64,000 nt of DNA from Eupeodes corollae (Eukaryota > Arthropoda > Insecta > Diptera > Syrphidae): the NCBI RefSeq assembly GCF_945859685.1, contig NC_079147.1, positions 92,124,315 to 92,188,314 on the forward strand. The letters are read 5' to 3'. The stretch's first letter is position 1. Each line of letters begins with the position of its first letter. The notes beneath the pieces are model-generated. The model searched no databases and had not been told where the DNA came from. It worked only from the letters and a program-made list of their open reading frames with translations. Shown here one piece after another: positions 8,611 through 20,460 of this stretch. The position numbers and the translations under genes were made by a program.

Positions 8611-11288
8611 TATCATATAACTTCCTATAGAGCTTCTGAATAATCTAAACAAACAAAAAATCACTCTCATTATTTAAGGTACCACCCAATATCCTGAATT
8701 CTACACTTACAGTTTGCCAGTTTAATTTCCTTTAAACGAGTTGAATCTACCAAAGGGATGCAAAGACAATTTAGATGTTGCCAATGGCAACAGTTGTGCC
8801 TGCTAATCAAGTTATCAACTCCTTCATGAGGAATATTAAAATAAAATTTTAAAAATATGTCAATTCATTATTAAACGGTTTTTGAATTCCAAGAAAATAT
8901 CAAACAGGCGAAGTCCACATACTTTAGATTAGGTTAGGTTGAAACTTAAGACTGGAAAAAGCTTCTTGATCTTTTCCTGGAATCTGAAATGCATTTATGT
9001 AGAACTATTTCAAACACCTGTGTAATTCACTCTCCATTATCACCATTCACGTAATTTATGATAAGCAATACACCTGCATTCAGAGGAATCCTTCCTTTTC
9101 AATTTATGGTATTTAGCCCTAATGAACTGATGACATAAATAGCTGCATTTCCATTTAACTGGTCTCAATTCGTAAATGAAATTCATCCAATCATTAGATT
9201 TAGGTGCTAGATGCCCAAAGCATTGTAAGTCCACATCACATCGTTGTCCCTGAGGTCGCTAACATTCAAATTATTATCGGTCGATTGTAAGTGCGTTTTC
9301 ATATTCATTTCTGATGCCCGATATCCTCCTATTCTGCTTTACCAAGAATCAGTTAAATGGTTTGAATGATTTGATCCAGATCTGTAATCTGCCTTCTGGC
9401 AGTGCTTTCATTACGAGTTTTTCCAAACTTTAAAAAATGACATATTTTCGAAGTGGTCTCTTCGCATATCATTTTAACGCCCACTGAAAGTATTTTATCA
9501 CAAGACGTTGAAAACCCATAAAGGAAAAAGTGAAGTACACTCATGCATGAAAAAAGCAAGAAGTTGATTTATATTTCATTAAATTTTCAAAACCTCTACA
9601 AAATTTAAAACAGCAACGAACATAACGAAACCAATGAACTCAAAATCGACCGGAATTGAAATGAAACTTGTATTGCAATTGCACATCAGACAAGAAGTTT
9701 GCACTTCTTTCTTTTCTCAACTTTTTTGTGTGTGGGGGTCACAAGAAATATACTATAAGGAAAATAAAAAGCTTTTCTTTTGTAAATAGAGGACAAGGAT
9801 ACTTGTTGTTCCTTACAATACATAAAAGATAAAGAACAAAAGGGAAAAAAGGATAAAATACAACAAAAGAAAAACAACAACAATCTAAATTGCTGCATTG
9901 AAGTTTCTGAGCAGTAGTCATACCTATATCCTTGAGTATTTTCTATTTTCCAACAACTAGGTAGGTAGGTTAGTAATGCTACGTATCCTTGTTCTCTGTA
10001 ATATGATGTTTGTTCCTTCTGAAATGCGCCTTCAAGTATCGTAGTCGTCTTCGTCATGCTTGATGTACCGATACAAAGTACAATTTGAGGCTTGGCTATA
10101 TACAAGCTTCTTTCAAACAGACCTATCCTTAGGAACGTATATTGTACCTCTATACATAGAATGCACCCATTATTCGTTTGGACTGTTCCCGTTGCACACT
10201 TATTTTATTTCCTATACTGTTGGAACTTGGCATTCAAAGGAATATATAGGTTCCTATTCCTAGAAGGTATCCACTATTTCCTAAGAGTCAGCTTGCCTCC
10301 TAGAAGCACTTAACAAGTAAAAAGAAATGATTGTTGTCTTGGCCATTAAGATAAATGTCTTTTTAAAACTAATCTTACCAGAGGTGGTGAAGGAAATAAA
10401 TTGTTAAATCAACTTTTAAATTGTATTTGAAGCTTTTCAAATGAAATTATTACATTTTCTTTTTGTAAGCGAACGTGTTTCTTTTTATCAAAAATTCTGC
10501 TTAAATTTTTACTTTTGCAAAATGTTTGTATTGATTTGAAATTTGAAACAAAAAATTCCTTTTAGAAACATAAAGCGCGTATGAAAGTGAGACAAATTAA
10601 GCTTAAAGAAGCTTACGAATTCTACGAAATAAGGTTAAGAGAAATAATGTCTAATACCCAAACAGTTTAATAGTAATTTGAACTTGATTACTTTGGACTT
10701 TTATTGTGAACGCATCCTAACAATAATGAAAAAAGCTTTAATTTCTATCATCAGCATTGCGAGAAGAAATGGGAATTTATGTTCCTAGGTTTATACGAAC
10801 TAGATGTCTTGGAAATCTTTGGACAATGAAAGCAACACCGACAATTATTTTTTGCTATATCAGAACTTAAGATCCTTAATACTTTATCATGAGCGGAACA
10901 GTCTATTTCCTTAGAGATTTTATACTGTTATAAATCAACGATTGGAATAATCTGAAATCACCATAACTTCAGTATAGTGGCAGGCAATAAAGCGAAAACT
11001 TTACATCCGAGTAAAAATTTGTCTCATAGATATAATCTCTAACCGAAATGTTCTCTAGGGTATTTTTCAATATTTTTAAAGGCAGGGTTGGTTTTATGTA
11101 CTATGTACTGAACTGAAGACCTACAAAAGTTAAGTGTTATTAAGCGAGAGTAGTCTTAAAGAAAGCCAGAGTGTCTGAGTGTATGGATTCGGTGCCTTAC
11201 TTAACTACTTTTATATTTAAGATGCACCATAGTTTTAAATACGCAACTTTGGTACACTCTTTTTCCAATTTAATCAGTAAATTTAAAT
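8611..11288. other. AT-rich interval, no gene recognised
   Basis: This interval holds only short random-looking open frames, the longest at 9686-10105, rich in Phe, Ser and Cys and without a domain. It has no splice-compatible conserved exon that I can recognise. I see no terminal repeats or transposon motif here. Confidence 0.5.
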
Positions 11289-12740
11289 TTATTGGGGCAC
11301 CACACCAGCCCAAATATGAGAATTATACTCGAGTTTTGGACGAATAAAAGCTTTGTAAATTATAGGCACATCAGAAGGGGTTAAAAACTTCTTGCATCGT
11401 CGTAGAAAACCTAAGCACTTAGCAGCATTTTTGGCGAGGTCAAATGTGTGATCACTCCACAACAAGTGGTTTGTGATGCACATACCTAGGACTGTTAGTT
11501 GTTCCTTCTCATCGATGCAAGTACCACCCATGGACAGAGGCATTGGGGGAGTGTTACGCTTTTGTGACAGTAGACAGCATTAAGTTTTGGTAGCAGTACA
11601 TTCTATACGGTTTTTGAATCCCCATTGAACAATGCTGTCAAGATCAGAGTTTAATGAGCTTATCATACGCTGCCGTTGGTAGTCCATATCCGAAGAACAA
11701 GGATGCGAAAAACGAATATGAAAAGCTGAGGGTATTATCACCACCAAAACAATGTAGTGGGTTAGAAGTTTCAGACAGAAGATAATTTATTAATATGAGA
11801 AAAAGAGTTGGAGACAAAACGAAGCCCTGGGCCACATCAGCGTTTATATTGTGGATATCAGATTTGAACCCGTCCAATATAACTTGAATTGAACGGTCCG
11901 AAAGGTAATTTCTAACCCAACAAAGAAGAGATTCATTAATACCAAATGCACGTATTTTTGATAGGAGAGCTTGATGCAACGCTATCTAATGCCTTTGAAG
12001 TAATCAAGTGCAATAATCTTACTTTCTCCAAAACAATGCAAAGATTTGTTCCACTCTTCGGTGAGATAAACCATGAGATCACCAGTGGACCTATTGCAAC
12101 GAAAGACAAATTGCCGGTCATTAAGAAACTTCCGTTCTTCAAAATATTTCTTGAGCTGAAAATTGATCAGTGTTTCCATGACCTTGGAAAGAAGGGATGT
12201 AAGTGCGATTGGACGACAGTTAGAGCGGAGGAGGGTTCGCCTTTTTTAGAGACAGGCTGGATAAATGCAGTTTTCCATCCACTCACAAACAATAGCGAGG
12301 ATACTATCCGGGCCAGCGAATTAGTGAATGTCAAGATCTTTTAGTACTCTAGAAACTCTACGACTGCGAAAGAAGATTAGTCCCATGGAAAAGTTTACGC
12401 TTTCAAGTATAGGAGGAGTCATGTTACTAAACTGTGCTGCAAACAAATTGGCTTTATCAATCGAGCTTACAAAAGGAGTGTCATTGGAAACGAGCGTAGG
12501 AACTGAGGATGAGTGTTGCTCACATTTTGTACAAATGACCAGAAATTTGTACTACCTTCGAGGCTTTGTAGCATTTTTTGCCGTGATTTCTGGTCATGCA
12601 AAACTTGAATGCGTCTAATATTGCCGTTACAAGTCTTTCTAGCTTGTTTGAACTTATTCTGGTTTTCCCCAGTAGGGTTGGTTTTTGTAAAGCCGGAAAC
12701 TTACATCTCTGTAAAGCCGAAAACATACATCTCTGATCCT
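11289..12740 (-). pseudogene. LINE-B copy 1, Jockey/CR1-like RT remnant
   Basis: This is a decayed LINE reverse transcriptase on the minus strand. In order from 12740: a pre-RT segment (KLERLVTAILDAFKF), a piece with PIALTSLLSKVME near 12210-12160, LKKYFEERKFLNDRQFVFR with STGDLMVYLTEEWN (12179-11982), IRAFGINESLLCWVRNYLSDR and VLSPTLFLILIN (11979-11760), and the thumb KEQLTVLGMCITNHLLWSDH with KLEYNSHIWAG (11543-11289). The YADD motif is lost (FGGDN is read). There are at least five frame changes. A sister copy on the opposite strand is at 41061-42250. Confidence 0.82.
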
Positions 12741-13570
12741 AATAACCTCTCTTCAGCTCGAATCAAAACATGGAAAGAAAAAGAGGAAAAGCTTTATGTT
12801 CCTAACAGAATATTATTACAGAGAAGTGATAACATAACTGTTTTAAAATGACTTTTCCCATTACTTATAAAGAAAAGGCAAAAAAATGGGTGAACGATAA
12901 AAGAACTTGACCGTCAACCCGGAGATCTCTATTAAACCCTTTATCGAAAGGATAGGTAGATCCAGGTTGATGCGTTGATCGAATTATCAACGGTAGCGAA
13001 AAAAACAACTTCTTTAAATCTTACCTTATACTGACTTTTTCTTAATACAACGACTTTAATACAAGTACAGAGACTTTGAATGGCTTTCGAATAAAGACCA
13101 TCAAAGCGAGCGAAATACAACGACGAGATTTGTTAAAGAAAAAGACAGCGATTTCCCCTAAGGGTTGTACAATAGGAGTCCAAAAGATTTTATTTCATTA
13201 GAAAGTATTTATACAAAAATTTATGTAATTTCGAAAGAAAGATTACGTTACATTTTCAGTTAAACTTTTAAGGCGAATTTATAAATATCAAAAAAGATGG
13301 CGATTGGTATAATATAAGTTACAGATTTGAATTCAAAAATTAAATTTTGTCAGTTACAGAATTGGAATTTAAATCCAATATTTAAGAATTACTTACAAGT
13401 TTTAAAAATAAAAGTTTATGATGATCAGTAATGTTATTTTCTGCTTCAACAATGGGTGTTTTGCCTAGAGAGAACTTTAAATCAACAAAAATAGTTTAAT
13501 TGGCGACTATTTTGTCATCTGTCTTTTCAAAAAAGGATTATTTTGATTTTTTTAAATTGATACAAATCTA
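12741..13570. other. AT-rich interval, no gene recognised
   Basis: No open frame with a recognisable domain, no RNA gene and no clear repeat boundary is visible between the LINE-B remnant and the mariner scrap. Confidence 0.5.
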
Positions 13571-13960
13571 TAAGTGTACGGTGACACCGTTACATCCATC
13601 AAACTGACTGTTTGGGTGCTTTATAGGTTGGTGGAATAATTGGTCCGAACTTTTTTACAAAAAGATGTTGGCCAGACCGTTACAGTTAATGGTGACTGCT
13701 ATGTGGTGAGCTTAATAGATTCAACAACCATGATGTGCAGCAGCTGTGGTTTCAACAAAGAGGCTAAACATTTCATAGGGCACGTGCCACAATTGATTTA
13801 TTGGACGAAAGTTTGGTAATCATAAAATTTCACGTTACGATCGCGATCCCTTGAATTGGCCTCCAAGATTATGAAATTTAAAACTGCTCCGCCGTGGATC
13901 TTGACAATTTTTTGTTCTTATTACATTTCAAAGTTGTATACCTCTAAAAAAATCATTATG
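13571..13960 (+). pseudogene. Mariner/Tc1-like transposase fragment
   Basis: Broken frames on the plus strand keep the order of an IS630-Tc1-mariner transposase catalytic domain. There is a KLTVWVL block followed by a weak GGIIGP-like stretch near 13600-13660, then GQTVTVNGD-like residues near 13672-13695. A WFQQ-like segment lies near 13745, and LNWPP at 13853-13867 is followed by a degraded DLTxxDFFxW-like run ending in YISKLYTSKK (13920-13955). There are several frameshifts and stops, and no terminal inverted repeats were found. Recognition rests on motif order, not on a search. Confidence 0.55.
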
Positions 13961-15353
13961 ATGGAACTATCTTTAATTTTCGATCAATTAGAAATCATTT
14001 TGCACTTGTCAAATGTAAGAACATTGTATACCTACATACTTATGTATATTCAGTATTTGTCATAGTACGAATTCTCAAAATTAACATTCAAGTCTTTAAA
14101 TTGTCTATGTTTATATTCTGAAAATAATGTATCAATCTATATGATTACAAGGATGATTTAAAAATTCTATTAAAACTGAACACGTGCTTCGAAATCCGTA
14201 TAGATGCTGTTTCAAATTAAAAAAAATTAAGATGGATTCTTTTGAAAGTCTAATTACCCAATAACATTTGAGTTGAGCAATTCATCATAATGTTTCTATT
14301 TCATACAATTTAGATTAGAAAATATAATTTATTTCATAAAAAAAAGCAATATCTATCTTCCATTCCAGGGGACCATATCAGGAGGCCAAACAAATAGCTT
14401 TATATAAATCATAAATAGGAGAAGGGAGAATAAGGCAGTTTATTCAATGTGGGTTCACATCTACCTTGTCGTATTTTGAAATATTACGTTTAATGTTTAC
14501 AGTATCACATTTTATTGATTCATTGCGTTACACGTTAACGTTTTATCTCACTCCCACTCCCAAACGCCGAACCTGAACCCCTATCGAATCAAGGACGAGG
14601 CAACATTAATTTCGCATTGGAATTGCACAAGCAGATAAGCTATAATAATCCGTGTTTGATATAATCCAGTTTCTTGTTGTTGATGTGCCGTCCAAAATTT
14701 TCCGAGCGGACGGGCGCGACGACCACGAACGGTCTTTGGTGATGTGACGATGATGTTGCGATACAGTATGATGGTACAGAATTGTATTTGGGCGACACAC
14801 GGTGGTGGAACCCATATTATTTCTAATTAGCCGTATCCGCTTCTGGCTGAGATTTGATTAAAATGTGTAATCTATTTTCGTGCACTGCAAGAAAAAGAAT
14901 TGAAAATTAAAAAAAAATCTTACAAAAGGTGGCCGTATATATGAACCTCAAAAAATGTCATATTTGTATCATCATGAGTGAATATTTAAAAAAACAAAAG
15001 CTCAAAAGATAGACATTCACTGATAAGTTATAAAACAATTTATGGAGAATTTTGCCAAACTCTTGAATCTTTAAATTTCTTAAAACTAATTTACAAGTTT
15101 TGTTGGATGTCAGTTTAGGGGCCGTATTGTGGCCGTAGTTGTTAAAGAATGAAAACAAGGAAGTTTTATTCGAATTGCATTATGTAGTGGTAAGTGAAAT
15201 CTACATACACTTTTTCAATTACTTTAAAATTCATTGAAAAATATTGATAACATTTATATGCTTCAATTAGATCCATTTCACATAACTAAATAAATGTAAA
15301 CAAAATAAAATCCATTACTGTCTGCCGGTTTTTCAAAAACTATATAAAATATT
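13961..15353. other. AT-rich interval with a GC-richer island
   Basis: The interval is mostly AT-rich without genes. About 14530-14830 is visibly richer in G and C than its surroundings, but it contains no convincing coding frame and no repeat match within this window. Confidence 0.45.
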
Positions 15354-16740
15354 AAAAAGAGGCTGGGATACGACCCACACTGATAAATTCCCATCCCGTC
15401 TGTCGATTTGTCATGCTTAGGAGCTTGCAGTTTTTAGTGTTCTGATAAAAAAGTTGTCAGTTGAATTATTCTTAAAAAATATGAAATAACCAACAATATT
15501 TTTGATACCAAGTCAAGTTTGAAAATCTAGTTTTGTTAAATATATTATCGGTCGAAAACAATTTTTTACCAATTTTAGTAGCATTTCTTAAATTTTTACA
15601 AATTGGATCAATGAAAATCATTTGAGAGATATCAATAACTGATCGTTTGTAGGTTTTGGATTTTGGACTGTTGGATTTTTATAGAAAAAACTACTGAATA
15701 TCGAAAACAATATTTTCTGTGAAATAAAAAAAAAGTTTGAAGACAATATTTTTAATTTTTGAAAAAACAATTTGAATCGAAAGTAAATTTTTACCAAGTT
15801 TTATTAAATTTTTTGTTTAGGTGTTTATTTTTTCTGTAAGAAAAACTGTCAATACGATTTATCTCAAAATTTTACTAAATGTTGAAAAAAATATGTTTTA
15901 AAATATTGAAGTAGTTTAAAGCCAATATTTCAATATTTTGAAATTATATTTGAGTCGAAAATCAATTTTGACCAACTTTTATTAATTTTTATGTTTACGT
16001 TTTGATTTTTTGTAAGAAAAGTGACGATTTAATTTTCTCAAAAATTTTCCAAATATTGAAAACAATATTTCTTATGAGAGAAATAAAATGTGAAGCTATG
16101 ATCTCAAGTTTTTAAAAAAATAATTGAGTTGAAATTCAATTTCTTAGGTTTTTATTTTTTATAAAAAAAACTATCAATTTGGTTTTTCTAAAAATGTTAT
16201 CCGATGTTAAAAACGTGTTTTTTCGTTGTTTTTGAGATGAAATCATTTTTTTTTTTTCGTAAAATTTTCGAGGTGACAAAATTTTGCTTTCAATTTTTTC
16301 GATTTAAAAAAAAAAACGATAATTGAAGTTTTTTCAAAAATATATTTGTGTGGTATTAAATTACAATATATAACATAACATTTTATTTAAGTTTCTAGCA
16401 ATATTGGTTCGTATAGTATTAAGGGTTAACCAAAATGTTCACGGTTTCTTAAACTGATATGATGAAAAAAACCACCCGCGCAATTTTCTTGACAGCCTTT
16501 CTGCATTTTTCTGCATTATTAGCTGTATAATAAAATTTATTTAAAGTCGATATCTCTTCTGGTTCTTCAGCTATTGACGACGAAAAAACGGCGCGAACGT
16601 ACGGACGTACGAACAGCACAGACATCTTTCTAAAGAAAATGTTTTTGACTCTAGGGACCTTGGAATGTCGAGAAATGTCAAAATTTTCTATTTGACAAAC
16701 CAGACCCATTACAATAACTTCCTATTGAAAGTTAATAACA
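15354..16740 (-). repeat. Rpt-A copy A (reverse orientation)
   Basis: This is an unclassified dispersed repeat. It begins with AGAGGCTGGGATACGACCCA and CCCATCCCGTCTGTCGATTTG and ends with CTCTAGGGACCTTGGAATGTCG followed by CCCATTACAATAACTTCC. The centre is built of related AT-rich units of about 170-180 bp that repeat the phrases 'aatattgttttcaacatt', 'gacagttttttt' and 'ttggtaaaaatt' (given here in the orientation of copies B and C). No coding potential is seen. Copies B, C, D and E share the same order. Confidence 0.8.
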
Positions 16741-17440
16741 ATATTTTGTGTGAGATACATAATTTGAAGTAAATCAATATCATTCTTTGTGCTCGTAATA
16801 CTTGAGCCGAAAACCATTTTTTATTAATTCTGTTGTTTTCGTAAAAAAAAAGTTTTCAATTGAAGTTTTCTGAAAAATTAACTAAAAGTTAGTTTTACAC
16901 ATAGTAAAATAAGTTTTATTTTAAATTCTGTTTTTGGGGATGATATTTTTTGTTGAAATCTAATTTTTATCAATTTTAGCCATTTTTTGAAAGCTTTTGT
17001 TTCTTAAACTTAACAAATACCAACTGGATTTTTAAGTCAATACCTTGATCTTTTCTCGAAAAATCGAACATGAGTTTATGTGATTAGATTGATATTTTTT
17101 TAAGAAAATTGAGTATTGGAATTTTCTAAAATTTTGAATAAATGTTAAAATATATATTTATAAAATTTTTATAATTATTTTGCAATAGCCTTATGTTTGC
17201 CAAGATATTCGAGATAATAGATTTTTATTGAGTTACTTTAATTTTTCTTCAATTTTACCAGATGTCAAAAACGTTAATCTCTGTTGCAAGGTATGGAAGA
17301 CGAAAAATGATATTCCAACCATTTGAAAGAGCGTACACAGGAACCTTGAAACCACTAGTGACCTTGAAACTACGAGAAATTTTAAAATTTTTAATTCGCA
17401 AATCGGAACGATTACAATGACTTCATATGGATAGTTAATA
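16741..17440 (-). repeat. Rpt-A, adjoining decayed copy
   Basis: More of the Rpt-A internal phrases run on from copy A. They end in a second degenerate terminus near 17360-17440 (accttgaaactacgagaaat ... cgattacaatgacttc) that parallels the copy A terminus at 16650-16740. I read this as a second, older copy in the same orientation. Confidence 0.6.
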
Positions 17441-18106
17441 CAAACGTCTGCTCTTAAGACTCACCATATTCGTAAGTGCTAGTGAAATTTCGAAACATTT
17501 TTTGAACCAGTTCTATTCTGGATTTATGACATGCATAATTTGATGGTTGATGGATCTGACCAGCGTATTCAAGAACGGGTCGGGCAAATGATATAGAAGC
17601 TTGCTTTACAATAAAGAAATCAGTAAATTGTTTCGATTGGTTTTTAATCCAGTCAAAAATAGAACTAGCCTCATTAGTTATTGAGCTATGTGTTTTGAGA
17701 ATTTCAATAATATACAGAGAATGGGACGTAAATGACTGCTTTGTAGAATTTTAGAGTAAACTTTTAAATTGTTTGATTAGCAACCATTGAAAATCACAGA
17801 GCATGATCTATCAATAAAATTAGATTCAAATTATTTTACTTAATGTTCGATAAAACACAGCAAAACATGAAGTTAGAATAAAATCCAATTGTGTTTTGCT
17901 TATAAATAAGTCAATACAATTTTTTGATAGTTAAATAAAAAAGTGACAGTAGAACGTCCTGTTGTAGATGCACAGCTTAAGGTATTACAAAACGATTAAG
18001 GCACTTTGAAAGAATTCCGAAAAAAATTAGTTATAACCGGTGGATCGTGACTTGAACACTTAAACAGTTATTAAAGCCAAGTAAAGACCAGATTTTCTTT
18101 AAATAT
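17441..18106. other. Spacer between inverted Rpt-A copies
   Basis: This is AT-rich sequence of about 670 bp with no gene or motif recognised. It forms the loop between oppositely oriented Rpt-A copies. Confidence 0.5.
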
Positions 18107-19213
18107 TATTGTAATGGGTCCGATTTGTCAAATTGAAAATTTTGCCATTTCTCGACGTTTCAAGGTCCCTAGAGTCGAAATAGAAGATTTTTAGAAAGAT
18201 GTCTGTGGGTGCATGTGCATGTACATTCGTACGTCCGTATCTTGGTCCATAGCTCAAGAACCAGAAGAAATATCGACTTCGAATAAATTTAGTGACACAG
18301 ATAATAATGCAGAAAGATGCAGAAAGGGCTCTCAAGAAAATTGCGTAGGTGGTTTTTTTTACCAAAGCAGTTTGAAAAAAATGTTAAAATTTTGGTTAAC
18401 TCTAAATATCTTACGAACAAAATGATATTAAATATAAATAAATATAATATATTGTAACGTGATACCAGAAGAAATATATTTTTTGAAAAAAATTCATTTT
18501 ACGGTTTTTTTATAAATCAAAAAAACTGAAAAAAAATTTGTCACCCCCAAAATTTTACGACCAAAATATGATTTCATCTCCAAAACAATTTTTTGCAATT
18601 TTGTTGTCAACATTCAGTACAATTTTGAAAAAAATCGAATTGAAATTTTTTTACAAAAAATTAAAAATTAACCAAACAAAATTAACAAAAGTTGGTAAAA
18701 AATGATTTTTGACCAAATATCTTTTCAAAAATTTAAGATAATAGCTTCAAACTAGTTTTTACTTATAAGAAATATTGTTTTCAACATTCGATAAAATTTT
18801 TAGAAAAATCGAATTGACAGTTTTTTTACAAAAAATAATTTTCTAAAAAAAAAAACAATACTAAAACTTGGTAAAAATTTACTTTCGACTCAAATAGCTT
18901 TTCGAAAATTAAAAATATTGTCTTCAAACTTTTTTATTTCACATCGAAAATATTGTTTTCGATATAAAATATTGTTTTATAAAAAACCAATAGTGCCTTT
19001 TTTCATAAAAAAATTAAATTTACAAGAAATAGTACGCAAATTTGGTAAAAATTGATGTTCGGGTCTCGATATATCTTTATATATGAAAAATATTGTTGGT
19101 AATTTTAAAATTTTTAAGAATAGTTCAACCAACAACTTTTTTAACTTTTAAGCAAGACAAAGCGACAGACGGGATGGGAAGTTATCAGTGTGTGTCACAT
19201 CCCAGCCTCTTTT
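18107..19213 (+). repeat. Rpt-A copy B (forward orientation)
   Basis: The copy starts at ATTGTAATGGGTCCGATTTG and continues with CTCGACGTTTCAAGGTCCCT. A short purine-pyrimidine stretch (GTGCATGTGCATGTACATTC) follows, then 170-180 bp internal units, ending GGGATGGGAAGTTATCAG ... CCCAGCCTC. It is the mirror of copy A. Confidence 0.8.
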
Positions 19214-19373
19214 TGTTTTAATTTATTTTTATTTATCATTCTTAAAACTAGAAAAAAAATTCATAAAACAAGCCCAATTAACCATAACTTACAACTAAAT
19301 TACTTGTCCGATACGGGCGCTCTAAGCTAAATTATAGTGCTAATTATTTAAATGCCTTTCGGCCATGTACAAC
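19214..19373 (-). mobile_element. LINE-J 3'-end fragment, 5'-truncated
   Basis: About 160 bp closely match 1730-1890, the 3' region of LINE-J. Both hold AAAATTCATAAAAC, CATAACTTACAACTAA and ATGCCTTTCGGCC in the same order. On the minus strand it ends in an A-rich tail (plus-strand T-rich run at 19207-19240) that abuts the end of Rpt-A copy B. It is a short 5'-truncated insertion of the same family. Confidence 0.8.
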
Positions 19374-20149
19374 ATATTCTTGATCTAGTGCTCAATTAAA
19401 AGTAGTATACTTTTAGAAAACAAATATTTAAAGCAATAAACACGAATTTCATTTTCATATACAAAAAATAAATAACTAAACATATGAGGGTAGTCATATC
19501 CATAAACGCAATACAAAAAGTTTTGAATTCAAGGAGATTTCTACGAAAATTACAAAACAATCCCCTGGTTCTGCCATTGGTGTTGGTATATCATCAATTA
19601 GCTCGATCTGATTATTATTTTATAAATAAATTCGCCCAAACTGATAATTTAATTATTCATTAACGAAACGAAGCTCAATTATATTAAAATATTCTTTAAT
19701 AAGCTTCCTGGAACAGGAGATAATTTTTGTATTTTCATTAGACAAAAATGTAATCCAATATTATTTTCGTCAATTACATTGTACACGGTATTAATAAAAA
19801 ATAATACCAAAGAATATTTTAAACTGTCTATTTTTCTCTGAGTGTACGAATATATCTTTTTGCTGATGGTTGTAATTAATTATTTTTCTATTAATGAACG
19901 ATTTTGATACAAAATGTATAATGGTCTAGATTTCGCGTGGCTAAAACTAGGTACACAAATCCGAGAGGCTTTTCATAACATAAAACTCTATTCATTATCC
20001 TTCGTCATATATATGAATATATCTAATGAACAGCAACATTTTTACTTGCGACATATAGGAACTATATGGCAAGTTTTGCATTCGTGCAAAATTTCGAACT
20101 CGAGATTTTAATCAAACATGATATTACGATGGTAGAGAAGTCGAAAAAA
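19374..20149. other. AT-rich interval, no gene recognised
   Basis: Only short open frames without domains are visible, and no repeat boundary is evident. Confidence 0.45.
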
Positions 20150-20460
20150 GTGGGTCCCGCGATTCCGTCCGGTCGGTTTTGTCTGTCTGTCCACGCTCCT
20201 ACAGCCTAAACCATTGGGTCGATTGAGTTCAAACTTGGAAGTTAAGGTTTTGAGCAGATTCGCGTTAGGCGTTTTTTTCATTTTTTTTTAAAGATCAAAA
20301 CTAACAGTGGCCCCCATACAATTTTTTTGGTCAAAAATCGAAAATTCGAATTTTCTCAAAAACAAACCGATAGATTTTTTTTGAATTTTCTCTAAAATTT
20401 TATTTTTAACTTGGCTTCTTTTTATAAGAAACCCATATTTTTGTATTGCTCAGGAAAGGT
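20150..20460 (+). repeat. Candidate dispersed repeat with CTGTCTGTCC motif
   Basis: The stretch has CCGCGATTCCGTCCGGTCGG, then TTGTCTGTCTGTCC and CCATTGGGTCGATTGAGTTC, then an AT-rich run. Phrases of this kind recur as dispersed repeats in fly genomes, from general knowledge. Only one copy lies in this window, so its limits are not defined. Confidence 0.35.

Noticed and set aside
9686..10105. 139-codon open frame as a gene
   Set aside because: Low-complexity, cysteine- and phenylalanine-rich with no domain, and its true start codon and context are unconvincing.
15354..19213. Rpt-A as a Helitron
   Set aside because: The palindrome near one end is suggestive, but no TC start, CTRR end or helicase fragment is visible. 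It is left unclassified.
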